Positions 1 through 8,303 of a DNA stretch of 64,000 bases are shown in pieces. A model generated the notes under the pieces. The model was given only the letters and a program-made list of their open reading frames with translations. It did no database searches and was not told where the DNA came from. The stretch is from Pseudobutyrivibrio ruminis (GTDB taxonomy: Bacteria > Bacillota > Clostridia > Lachnospirales > Lachnospiraceae), in NCBI GenBank assembly GCA_015057315.1, contig SVER01000016.1:1-64000 (forward strand), in the 5' to 3' direction. The stretch's first letter is position 1. Each line of letters opens with the position of its first letter. The position numbers and the translations under genes are program-made.

Positions 1-450
1 GAGAACTTAATCTGGACTCTCACATATCACAAAAATGATATGAACACTATCGCTATGTCCACAATGGATTTGCTTCTGATGAATCTTTGTACTCTATCAT
101 CAGACACTTTAACTGATATGAGCCGGGGCAGTAACTCTACTACTATTCAGGCGCTGGAGTATATCGATACCCACTTTGACAATGGCACTCTAGATGAACT
201 GGCTCAGCTAACAGGGTATTCAACAGCCTACCTAAGCCGCCTTTTGAAACAAAACACAGGCCTAAATTTCAAACAGCTTCTCCAACAACGAAGACTTCAG
301 GAATCAGCATACCTGTTAGAAAGCACAACCCTTACAACAGAAAAAATCATAAAAAAAATTGGCTACGAAAACTCTGCATATTTCTACAGAATCTTCGAAG
401 CCAAATATGGTATGCCTCCTAAAGAATATAGAATTAGATCAGGGCGATAA
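1..450 (+). CDS. AraC-family transcriptional regulator, C-terminal part (5' end outside window)
   Basis: The reading frame is open from base 1, so the gene starts before the window; 149 residues are visible. The last ~100 residues form an AraC/XylS DNA-binding domain with two helix-turn-helix units: the first around LDELAQLTGYS, the second around KIIKKIGYENSAYFYRIF, followed by the family ending GMPPKEYR. The sensor domain is not in view, so the ligand is unknown. It converges on the GH78 gene with an 18-bp gap and lies at the end of a glycoside operon, so a role in sugar control is likely but inferred. An internal ATG at base 40 exists, but the codons before it read as coding and it is probably not the true start. 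Confidence 0.88.
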   Translation, partial: ENLIWTLTYHKNDMNTIAMSTMDLLLMNLCTLSSDTLTDMSRGSNSTTIQALEYIDTHFDNGTLDELAQLTGYSTAYLSRLLKQNTGLNFKQLLQQRRLQESAYLLESTTLTTEKIIKKIGYENSAYFYRIFEAKYGMPPKEYRIRSGR

Positions 451-468
451 GACAGATTTTTTTACCTA

Positions 469-2700
469 TTATAATTCACAAATATAGCTTCCTTGAACTA
501 TTACCTCTTCACCATTAGGCTTAATCAGTTTTCCAGATAAACCATCTGGCAATTCTACACTATATAGGCATTTATCATCCTCATAATGCCAGCCTACTGT
601 AATAACTCCTTTTGGGGATTTATATGAGACTCTTGCATATTGTAGCTGTTTACTTGGTAGTGGATTTAATACTAACTCGTCAAATGTGTATTTTAGACCA
701 CAAACACCCTCTATCAGCCATTCACAAATTGCTCCGTAACTATAATGGTTTTGAGATGCTTTTCCATCCCATGTTTCCCAAATAGTTGTAGCACCTTGAC
801 TTACCTCATATAACCAACTTGGTTTTGTTTCCTGCAAAAGTAGCTTGTAAGCAGTTTCTACATAACCGTTATCGGCAAGCACTTTGCATAAAAATGGCGT
901 AGATAAAAAGCCTGTGTTCAAATGATAATCCATCTTTTCAACCAAGTCATTTAGTTTTTTTGCATTGACACTTATGTCCCTCTCTTCTATAAGACCAAAA
1001 GCAATAGGTCTTACATAGTCCTTTTGACGATCCGACTCAATAATGCCATTTGAAATAAAACGGTGCTGATATGCTTTTTTAGCTCCTTGGTTTATCTTGG
1101 AAAAAGCTTTAGCATCTTCATGCATTCCAATGACATCGGCCATTTCAGCCAAAAGCTTTGCCGAGTAGCTTAAATAAGCAGTTGCAACACCGCTTTTGCC
1201 TTTCATATCTACTCCACTTGCAAATTCTACATCTGGTTCTGCCCATTCACCATAATCAAGGCCAGATGTAACATCATAAAAACTATCTCGGCTGCCACTC
1301 AGTAGTTTTTTAACAAATCCTCTTTTTGCTCTTTTCCTAAGAAACATTAGCCACTTTTTCATAGCCTCATAGTTTTCTTCTATAATAGCTTTGTCCCCAT
1401 ATCTCTTGTACAAAGTGTATGTGACAATAATAATTGCATCTCCCCATCCAGCAGATGAAGCCAACATTTTGCCAAAGAAGCTCTCCTCATTATTTCTTGG
1501 CGCAATATTTCTTACAGCCCCCGATTTATATTGATTTGCCCTACAGCTTGCCAACCATTTCTCGTAAATTTTTCTACAATCCATCAAATACAGGCCAGTA
1601 TTAACAAATATTCCTGCATCTCCCGTCCATCCCGCTCTTTCTCTTGTAGGACAGTCTGTCGGAACATCACAAAAATTTCCTTTCATACTCCACATGGCAT
1701 TTTTAAACAAAGTATTAAGCTTTTCATCACTTGACTCAAAGCTCGCAGTTTCTTCCATATCTGAATATACTGCAATTGCCTCAAATACTGAATCTTCTAA
1801 TGAAATATCTGTTTCTATTAGGCAATATCTGAATCCAAAAATGGAAAAATGAGGCTTGTAAGTATTTTTGCCATCATGAGCTATATACTCTATTTTTTGA
1901 AAAATACCACCTTCTTTGTGACGTTCTCCAGGTTGAAAATTTTCAATAGTAAACTCACCATTTTCATCTAGAGTTTCACCATGAGTCAATATGATTTTTT
2001 GACCAGACTTTGCATTAAATGTCATCTGAACATAACCGGCTATATTTTGACCGAAATCTATGACTGTTTTTCCTGATGGTGTTTTGATTTGCTTTCCTTT
2101 AAATCTTTCTTTCTCAACAATATGTGGATTATCTGCAAATCTTAGATTATTAAAGGAATATTCTTTTTCATATACATGTTTTCGGTCCACTTGGATAGTT
2201 CTGTAACAATCAATTACTTCTCCCTGACACATATCCGCAGACACAATTTCAGAATGAGGATAAGTCTCCCACGTACCATCAGTCTTCACGATAATCGAAT
2301 CTTTAGAAGAAATCCACGCTAAAAGTCCAATATGGGTTCCAAAAAGATTTCTTGCGCCGGTAACACCTGCTGCGCTTCGATACCAACCATCTCCGAGTAA
2401 CACCTTAATAGTATTCTTTCCTTCCTTCAAAAGATCTGCGACACTATATCTTTGAACATATAGTTCCTTTTCATATTCAGATGTACCTGGCGCAAAAATA
2501 AAGTCTCCTACTCTATGATTATTAATGTATGCCTCATAGCATCCATGGGCTGTGATAAATAGTTCCTCGTTACCATTTATAGTTTTTACATCAAAAGACT
2601 TTTCCACCCACTTTGGTCTTTGTCTTTTTTCTGTATCAATTTCCTTTTCTGGTTCTATCCAATGTACTAAGTTCGATTTTAGTATTCCGTTAATGTTCAT
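469..2700 (-). CDS. GH78 alpha-L-rhamnosidase, probably cytoplasmic
   Basis: Cleaves terminal alpha-L-rhamnose from oligosaccharides or plant glycosides. The N-terminal third is beta-sandwich-like, with a carbohydrate-binding-like stretch around residues 40-120; the (alpha/alpha)6 catalytic domain follows. The GH78 signature is present as DCPTRERAGWTGD, with D349, E354 and D361 spaced as in characterised GH78 enzymes, and a later WETWDG motif offers the second catalytic Glu. There is no signal peptide, so the substrate must be imported. At 743 residues it is shorter than many GH78 proteins of 900 or more, probably lacking accessory beta domains. It is the last gene of the GH1-symporter-isomerase operon, and its start overlaps the 3' end of the isomerase gene by 11 bp, which suggests coupled translation. 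Confidence 0.93.
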   Translation of the reverse strand: MNINGILKSNLVHWIEPEKEIDTEKRQRPKWVEKSFDVKTINGNEELFITAHGCYEAYINNHRVGDFIFAPGTSEYEKELYVQRYSVADLLKEGKNTIKVLLGDGWYRSAAGVTGARNLFGTHIGLLAWISSKDSIIVKTDGTWETYPHSEIVSADMCQGEVIDCYRTIQVDRKHVYEKEYSFNNLRFADNPHIVEKERFKGKQIKTPSGKTVIDFGQNIAGYVQMTFNAKSGQKIILTHGETLDENGEFTIENFQPGERHKEGGIFQKIEYIAHDGKNTYKPHFSIFGFRYCLIETDISLEDSVFEAIAVYSDMEETASFESSDEKLNTLFKNAMWSMKGNFCDVPTDCPTRERAGWTGDAGIFVNTGLYLMDCRKIYEKWLASCRANQYKSGAVRNIAPRNNEESFFGKMLASSAGWGDAIIIVTYTLYKRYGDKAIIEENYEAMKKWLMFLRKRAKRGFVKKLLSGSRDSFYDVTSGLDYGEWAEPDVEFASGVDMKGKSGVATAYLSYSAKLLAEMADVIGMHEDAKAFSKINQGAKKAYQHRFISNGIIESDRQKDYVRPIAFGLIEERDISVNAKKLNDLVEKMDYHLNTGFLSTPFLCKVLADNGYVETAYKLLLQETKPSWLYEVSQGATTIWETWDGKASQNHYSYGAICEWLIEGVCGLKYTFDELVLNPLPSKQLQYARVSYKSPKGVITVGWHYEDDKCLYSVELPDGLSGKLIKPNGEEVIVQGSYICEL

Positions 2701-3550
2701 TAGAATAATTCTCCTGCAAAAATGCTATACTTTTCTCCAAAGATTCAATGGGATTATTGTTGACCCAATTTCTATGACTTTCAAGAATAATTGCATCAAC
2801 ATTTTTTATACAATCCAAGCCAAGAATCCTTTTTAATGGCATATTTCCATACCCAAGTTCTATTGAATCTGATTTAAGTATTGGAGTAATTGGAGCTTTC
2901 TTTAATCTTGTCCCTCTATCGTTAATGTGATAAAGAACCAATCGCTCACCCAGTTGTTCCATCAATGGAACGACATCAACTCCAGCTTCTGCTGGCCAAT
3001 AAGAATCAAATTCTATCTTGACTAAATCAGGATTTGTATCATTAAGTATCATTTCATACGCCGTATATTTATTATCAATCTTTAAAAATTCCACATTATG
3101 GTTGTGATATAGTAATTGTAAATTTGATTCACGTAGTCTTGCGCCTACTTTATCCAATCTTTTTACCAGGTCTTTAACATTATCATAATTACTATAATCA
3201 AATCTGTACATTCCAGTTATTACTATTTTATCTGTGTCTAATTCTCTCGCCTTTGTAATAACTTCCTCAATTCTATTTTCAAGACTTCCTAAATCGGCAT
3301 GAAGACTAGTGGCTTTAAGCCCACTTTCTTTTAACATATCAGGCCAACATATATTTGCCCCTTTGCCAACAGGCATCCCAGCCATTTTTGTAAGCATTCT
3401 AACGATAAAGGGTGTATTCTCAATCATAAATAGATTCAATTCTATTCCATCGTAACCAACCTGTTTTATTCGTTTCAAAGTACTTAAGGTTGTCTTCTCA
3501 TCTTTACATACAGATCCAATCATTATCTGTTGCACAGCTAAATTATTCAT
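2690..3550 (-). CDS. sugar phosphate isomerase/epimerase (xylose-isomerase-like TIM barrel)
   Basis: 286 residues with the AP-endonuclease-2-like TIM barrel fold used by sugar isomerases and epimerases such as IolE and tagatose epimerase. Metal- and substrate-binding positions expected for the family are visible: the YHNHNVEF segment, EFDSYW, the LYHINDR histidine and a late ILESH glutamate. It lies between the GPH symporter (5-bp gap) and the GH78 gene (11-bp overlap). It probably isomerises a sugar released by the GH1 or GH78 enzymes, or reshapes an imported glycoside. The exact substrate cannot be read from sequence, because this superfamily includes isomerases, epimerases and dehydratases. 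Confidence 0.85.
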   Translation of the reverse strand: MNNLAVQQIMIGSVCKDEKTTLSTLKRIKQVGYDGIELNLFMIENTPFIVRMLTKMAGMPVGKGANICWPDMLKESGLKATSLHADLGSLENRIEEVITKARELDTDKIVITGMYRFDYSNYDNVKDLVKRLDKVGARLRESNLQLLYHNHNVEFLKIDNKYTAYEMILNDTNPDLVKIEFDSYWPAEAGVDVVPLMEQLGERLVLYHINDRGTRLKKAPITPILKSDSIELGYGNMPLKRILGLDCIKNVDAIILESHRNWVNNNPIESLEKSIAFLQENYSNEH

Positions 3551-3555
3551 TACTC

Positions 3556-5013
3556 TTATTTCACTTTCGCTTTCTGTTCTGCTATCTTTTCCTGAATCCT
3601 TACCATTTCTTCTTTAGATATAGGAGAAAGTTTCATTGCAAATAGATTACAAATCCAGCCAATAAATGGTAATCCAATATATATGAATATTGTCATATTT
3701 TTAATTGCAAGACTTGGTGTATCTGTTGGCTGTGGCATTGTAGATGTATAACCGATTAACGCTATTAGCGAAGTTGCCAAAACTGCTCCAAGTGATGAAA
3801 GAATACGGTCAAAGAAATTATATGTTCCTGTAACAACTGCAGGCATATATTTCCCTGAACGAGCCATTTCATAATCAATTACATCGCCGCTCATAGAAGA
3901 TGTGGCTGTTGTTACACACATCTTTGCGCCATTAACTAATAATGTAATTACAAAAAATACAGCAGTTGGAAGTATTTCAACAGTCACTTTTCTCATATCG
4001 ACCATATACATAAATGCTGCCAGTAATATAGAAAAAGCCATACAAATTCCTGTCCAAAAATAAAGAGCTTCTTTGCTACCATGTTTACCTGCATATCTTG
4101 CTCCAAAAATTGCAAAAACAATGGACGGCAACATTGCAACTACATTCAATATAGTTGATAATTGCATATTTCCAATTAGAATACCAAATAGCATTGTGGT
4201 AATAATAGATTGGCTAGCAGTCTGCTGTGCAAGCTTATCAGTAGCTCCTGCTACAATGTACATCTGCAAAGCCTTGTTTGATTTCAACAGCTTTATCATA
4301 TCTTTTACTTTTACCTTTTCACTTGCGCCATGGCTATCTGTTCCAAAGTTTTCTTGCTTATCAGCCTCTGATATACCAATACAAGCAAGTATCGTAAATA
4401 CGAATGATATAACAATTGTCACTGTCGCACATGCTGCAAGCATCTCTACTGTATATTCATTATTGTATCTAGGTAATAAAACAACAGTAAAAAATACAGT
4501 CATTATCATTGGTGCAAAATAATTATATACAGTTCCCCACACACCAACGATTGGTCTTTGGTTTGGATCATTTGTCATAACAGGTCCAGCTATCATACCT
4601 GCAACATTGTTCATTGTGTATCCCACAATGTAAACTAAATACATCATTGTAAACAAAACAATTCCATGGCCTTTTCCTGAGCACCATATATATAGCATAA
4701 AAATTGCTAAGCTTTCTAATCCCCAACCTGCCAGCAAGAATAAACGAATTTTTCCATATTTTGTCATAGTCTTATCTATTAACATTGCTATAAACGGATT
4801 AATGAACCCGTCAAATATCCTTGTGGCAGTTAATAATACTCCTACAATCGCTGTTGCTATACCATATCCCACATTTGCCACATAACTTGCATATGTTAAG
4901 AGCATGTAAAAACACATTGCTCCACCTGAATTTATTGTTGTAAGTGCTATTTGCCAGTTTTTTGCTTTTCTATAAATATTGTTTTCTATATTTGTTGTTA
5001 TATTCGATGTCAT
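3556..5013 (-). CDS. GPH-family sugar:cation symporter (MelB-like)
   Basis: 485-residue integral membrane protein of the glycoside-pentoside-hexuronide:cation symporter family (MFS_2), with about 12 hydrophobic segments. The N-terminal region TRIFDGFINPFIAMLIDKT matches the family's conserved helix-2 segment, whose aspartates bind the coupling cation in MelB. The central hydrophilic loop (EADKQENFGTDSHGASEK) separates the two six-helix halves. It should bring an intact glycoside into the cell for the GH1 and GH78 enzymes encoded next to it; the GH1 stop codon lies 11 bp upstream. The substrate is inferred only from context. The gene contains ATCGTAAATACGAA at 4391-4404, a near match to a palindrome repeated elsewhere in the window. 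Confidence 0.92.
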   Translation of the reverse strand: MTSNITTNIENNIYRKAKNWQIALTTINSGGAMCFYMLLTYASYVANVGYGIATAIVGVLLTATRIFDGFINPFIAMLIDKTMTKYGKIRLFLLAGWGLESLAIFMLYIWCSGKGHGIVLFTMMYLVYIVGYTMNNVAGMIAGPVMTNDPNQRPIVGVWGTVYNYFAPMIMTVFFTVVLLPRYNNEYTVEMLAACATVTIVISFVFTILACIGISEADKQENFGTDSHGASEKVKVKDMIKLLKSNKALQMYIVAGATDKLAQQTASQSIITTMLFGILIGNMQLSTILNVVAMLPSIVFAIFGARYAGKHGSKEALYFWTGICMAFSILLAAFMYMVDMRKVTVEILPTAVFFVITLLVNGAKMCVTTATSSMSGDVIDYEMARSGKYMPAVVTGTYNFFDRILSSLGAVLATSLIALIGYTSTMPQPTDTPSLAIKNMTIFIYIGLPFIGWICNLFAMKLSPISKEEMVRIQEKIAEQKAKVK

Positions 5014-5024
5014 AATAAACCTCT

Positions 5025-6320
5025 CTATGATTCAATAAAGCTACCAAGTACTTTTAGGCTTTTTTTCGGTGTTCTTTCCATTGTATTTCTGTCAACAGAG
5101 ATTAATCCAAATGTCATTGAAAATCCCTTCTGCCATTCGAAATTATCTAGTAGCGACCATGCAAAATATCCCTTTAGATTAATACCTTCCGCAATGCAAT
5201 TGCTAAGACCTGACAAAGCCTCATTTATAAACTCACATCTTCTATCATCATCTGCTGTAGCTATTCCATTTTCCGTAACAATAATGTCGCCCTTAAACTC
5301 TTTGGCGCATTTTCTAACAACATTTACAATTCCCATTGGATAGTCTTCATATCCCATCTGAGTTTTTGGTCCTGTTTCAAGTGCTGAATTTGCTCCATTA
5401 GCATCAAAGAGTTTTCTTGTGTAACATTGAACACCTAAGAAATCGTCATTTTCGATGTAAGGCAAATAATGCAGGAATTCACTATTCCAAGCGTCCTTTG
5501 CATGCTCTTCACCACCATCCACCCATTGTATATCATGAAGTGAAAGTGTCAAACCAACCTGAATACTTGAGTCAACATTTTTTATAGCAACTTTAGCAGC
5601 ATTGTGTGCTTTCATTACAAGCAGGTCACCTTCTTCAGTTGCTTGAGATACAAAATTTGCAACTTTTCTTGGATCTGCAACGTTAAAAGCATTTGCAGTT
5701 TCCATCATAGACATCATCATCTGAGATTGATTCTGTGAAAGATTAACTCCAACCTGTACTGAACCTTCATGATTCTGATTGTCTGACTGCTTACTCATTC
5801 TTCCCATAATATCCTTAATTAAAAAGGCCATTTGCAATCTCATATTTGCTTCATTAATTGTACATACATATTTAACTTTGCCCGAAATATGTTCTGTTAC
5901 ATATTTAGCATATCTTTCAAAGTAGTAAACTACATCAGGAGATTCCCATCCCCCTTTTGTAATCAACCAGGCAGGAGATGTAAAATGATGATAAGTTACT
6001 ACTGGTTCAATTCCATTTGCATTACAATAATCAATCACCTGAATGTAGTGATTCATTTCTTTTTCATCCCATTGTCCCTCGACAGGCTCTATTCTCGCCC
6101 ATTCAATAGAAAATCTATAGGCGTTTAATCCGGCCTGTTTTAACAAATCTATATCTTCCTTGTATCTGTTGTAATGATCTACTGCTAATCCAGATTTTTC
6201 AGCAAACATAGAATGCTCAATATTCTCCATAACCCAATAATCACTTCTTGTGTTGTTTCCCTCAACTTGATGAGCCGCTGTGGCTGCACCTAACATAAAA
6301 TCATTTGTAAATAGCTTCAT
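5025..6320 (-). CDS. GH1 beta-glucosidase/6-phospho-beta-glucosidase family enzyme
   Basis: 431-residue GH1 (alpha/beta)8 hydrolase acting on beta-linked glucosides or galactosides in the cytoplasm; no signal peptide. FMLGAATAAHQVEG opens the family fold. The acid/base Glu is E157 in TINEAN, where most GH1 proteins have T-x-NEP, so the usual proline is alanine. The nucleophile is E350 in IVTENG, and SLLDNFEW closes the active site. The short residues 160-200 region (MSKQSDNQNHEG) is unusual in sequence. It is the first gene of the operon and is divergent from an AraC gene. Together with a rhamnosidase it could take apart rhamnosyl-glucosides such as rutinose-type disaccharides, which is inference. 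Confidence 0.93.
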   Translation of the reverse strand: MKLFTNDFMLGAATAAHQVEGNNTRSDYWVMENIEHSMFAEKSGLAVDHYNRYKEDIDLLKQAGLNAYRFSIEWARIEPVEGQWDEKEMNHYIQVIDYCNANGIEPVVTYHHFTSPAWLITKGGWESPDVVYYFERYAKYVTEHISGKVKYVCTINEANMRLQMAFLIKDIMGRMSKQSDNQNHEGSVQVGVNLSQNQSQMMMSMMETANAFNVADPRKVANFVSQATEEGDLLVMKAHNAAKVAIKNVDSSIQVGLTLSLHDIQWVDGGEEHAKDAWNSEFLHYLPYIENDDFLGVQCYTRKLFDANGANSALETGPKTQMGYEDYPMGIVNVVRKCAKEFKGDIIVTENGIATADDDRRCEFINEALSGLSNCIAEGINLKGYFAWSLLDNFEWQKGFSMTFGLISVDRNTMERTPKKSLKVLGSFIES

Positions 6321-6357
6321 TTCTTAGCCCCCATTTCTTATTATGGATTAATTATAT

Positions 6358-6386
6358 TTGACAGCCGGATATACAAATAATAAAAT
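6358..6386 (+). promoter_or_regulatory. sigma-A promoter of the AraC gene at 6432
   Basis: TTGACA (6358-6363) and TAAAAT (6381-6386) are separated by 17 bp, giving a near-consensus vegetative promoter with transcription starting near 6393. The start codon at 6432 follows AGGAAG with a 7-base spacer. Confidence 0.7.
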
Positions 6387-6413
6387 AGTACATATTTTAT
6401 TAAATTAGTACAC
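6381..6413 (+). promoter_or_regulatory. 20-bp-phased direct repeat, probable AraC-type operator
   Basis: TAAAATAGTACAT (6381-6393) and TAAATTAGTACAC (6401-6413) match at 11 of 13 positions and are exactly 20 bp apart, about two helical turns. Tandem half-sites on one face of DNA are typical for AraC proteins. The repeat overlaps the -10 box of the regulator gene and lies upstream of the divergent GH1 operon, so it could both limit the regulator and activate the operon. Confidence 0.6.
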
Positions 6414-6431
6414 TGAACAGGAAGAATACAA

Positions 6432-7646
6432 ATGTCCCACAGATTACAGTTATTAGAATCATTGCAATCTACCATCAATATTCCATTTTGCATATACAAT
6501 ACTCACACCGAAATCTCTTATTTCATTCCAGACATACCTATGCCTAGTTTGATGAAATATGTAGTCTCAAGATTTAATAATGAGGGACACGATATAAATA
6601 CCCCACTAATCATCATTGAAGAACCATCTATTTTTATTGCCATTTCAAAGCTATCCGATTATAGTTTTTTAATTCTTGGTCCCTGTTTGCCTCAAGAGCA
6701 TAGTGATGAATTTATAAATCACTTTTTCTTTGGAAAGCCATATAGCAAGGATAAGGAAGCAATTAAGCTAAACATAAAACAAAGCAAGCTTATTTCCATA
6801 GAAGAATTAAAAAATGCACTTTGTTTAGCTTACTTTATAAACACTGCCAAAGAGCTGGACAAATCTAATATTTTAGTTGATGAAATAATTGCATCGAAAG
6901 AGCCTTTACAAAATCTCCACTCTCTTCTAGAAGTTAATAATCTTGATAGCGAGGATAAGAATTACAGTAGCCCTGAATCCATTAATAACGACTTATACTC
7001 TTACTTCGCCATGGATGGAATTCCAGTCATGGAAGACTTATTTAAAAAGTTTTCCGAACCAAATCAATATTCATTTACAAAAATGTCGTTGAACCACGAT
7101 CGCCAAACAAAATATGTATTTATGGTAGTCGCCAACAAGATTTGTCAGGAAGCAATCCGTAGTGGTGTTGGAGAAGATGCTGTAAATGTGATTGCTGAAA
7201 TAATATGTCAGAGAGTTGACTCAGCGCCAACTTATTTTGATGTGAGACCTTATTATGTAGAACTTATAGCCGCAATCTCAGAAGTTGTAAATAAGCAGGC
7301 TACAACAGAAAAAGGTTACTCCCCTATGATTTCAAATTGTGTGTCCTACATCAATTCTCATGTACAAAAAAAACTAACCTTATCTATACTTGCTGGAATT
7401 TGTAATGTTTCCGAACGTTGGCTTTCGAAATGCTTTCGAAAAGAGGTCGGTGTATCTATTCCTGATTACATCAATAATATAAAACTACAGAGAAGTACCC
7501 AATTACTGCTTTATTCAAATGCAACAATAGAAGAAATATCGGATTTTTTTAGCTTCGCGAATCAAAGCTATTACACGAAATTATTTAAAGAAAAATATTC
7601 CTGCACCCCTTTTGAGTACAGGAATAATAAAAACATAGATAGCTAA
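6432..7646 (+). CDS. AraC-family transcriptional regulator of the adjacent glycoside operon
   Basis: 404 residues. The N-terminal ~290 residues have no motif I can name with certainty; they look like a cytoplasmic sensor module. The C-terminal ~100 residues are an AraC domain with two helix-turn-helix units (LSILAGICNVSERWLSKCF and EEISDFFSFANQSYYTKLF) and the ending YSCTPFEYR. The gene is transcribed away from the GH1-symporter-isomerase-GH78 operon, with 111 bp between start codons. Its promoter carries a phased direct repeat, so self-control plus activation of the operon is the natural reading. The inducer is probably the imported glycoside, which is inference. Confidence 0.9.
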   Translation: MSHRLQLLESLQSTINIPFCIYNTHTEISYFIPDIPMPSLMKYVVSRFNNEGHDINTPLIIIEEPSIFIAISKLSDYSFLILGPCLPQEHSDEFINHFFFGKPYSKDKEAIKLNIKQSKLISIEELKNALCLAYFINTAKELDKSNILVDEIIASKEPLQNLHSLLEVNNLDSEDKNYSSPESINNDLYSYFAMDGIPVMEDLFKKFSEPNQYSFTKMSLNHDRQTKYVFMVVANKICQEAIRSGVGEDAVNVIAEIICQRVDSAPTYFDVRPYYVELIAAISEVVNKQATTEKGYSPMISNCVSYINSHVQKKLTLSILAGICNVSERWLSKCFRKEVGVSIPDYINNIKLQRSTQLLLYSNATIEEISDFFSFANQSYYTKLFKEKYSCTPFEYRNNKNIDS

Positions 7647-7666
7647 ATATCCTACAGACTATCCAC

Positions 7667-8302
7667 TTATACTAGATTGATAATCTGTCTAAAGCTATTT
7701 ATTTTATGCTCAGCCTTCTCATAACTGCTAGCACTGCCAATTCCTATGCTGTGAAAACCACCAGCTACTGCTGCGTCAATTCCAGCTTCGGCATCTTCAA
7801 CAACAAAACAATTTTCATTCCTTAATTGAAGAATACCGGCAGCCTTAATGAAAACCTCTGGATTAGGCTTTGACTGAGAAATTATAGTTCCATCTGATAT
7901 TCCGTCAAAGAAATCCAAAAGACCAATGCGGCTTAGAATAAGCTTAGTGTTCTGTGATGATGAACCAATAGCAAGCTTTAAACCTTTTGCTCTAAGTGCA
8001 TTTAAAGTATCAAACACCTCTGACGATACATCCCTTTCTGTCATTGATGCCAAAAGCTCTTTATATAAATCATTTTTCTTTGTCATCATCTCAAGCTTTT
8101 CTTCATCTGAATACTGCTTGTCAGTTTTTTCTAGAATAATCTCCAAACTGGCAGCTCTGGAAACACCGCGAAGTCTTTCATTGATCTTTCTATCAAAATA
8201 TATTCCCTCATCGTCAGCCATTTTCTTCCAGGCCTGATAATGATATTCATCAGTGCTACAAATAACACCATCTAAATCAAATATAATTCCCTTGATTTCC
8301 AT
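7667..8302 (-). CDS. pgmB: beta-phosphoglucomutase (HAD superfamily)
   Basis: Interconverts beta-D-glucose 1-phosphate and glucose 6-phosphate. The HAD nucleophile motif is FDLDGVICSTDEYHYQAWK near the N-terminus, and the cap segment NERLRGVSRAASLEIIL is characteristic of beta-PGM. Motif II is IGSSSQNT, the lysine is in SKPNPEVF, and the acidic motif is VVEDAEAGI. I chose ATG at 8302 (211 aa) instead of the upstream GTG at 8323: the ATG lies one base past the GH3 stop codon and the N-terminus MEIKGIIFDLDG is then normal. As the last gene of the ABC-GH78-GH3 operon it points to a phosphorylase-type reaction making beta-sugar 1-phosphate somewhere in this pathway. Confidence 0.9.
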   Translation of the reverse strand: MEIKGIIFDLDGVICSTDEYHYQAWKKMADDEGIYFDRKINERLRGVSRAASLEIILEKTDKQYSDEEKLEMMTKKNDLYKELLASMTERDVSSEVFDTLNALRAKGLKLAIGSSSQNTKLILSRIGLLDFFDGISDGTIISQSKPNPEVFIKAAGILQLRNENCFVVEDAEAGIDAAVAGGFHSIGIGSASSYEKAEHKINSFRQIINLV

Positions 8303-8303
8303 T

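Noticed and set aside
1531-1734. Antisense open frame within the GH78 gene
   Set aside because: It is a shadow of the GH78 coding frame, with no ribosome site and no recognisable domain.
4073-4522. 149-codon antisense frame in the GPH gene
   Set aside because: Composition effect of the membrane protein gene; no start signal or domain.
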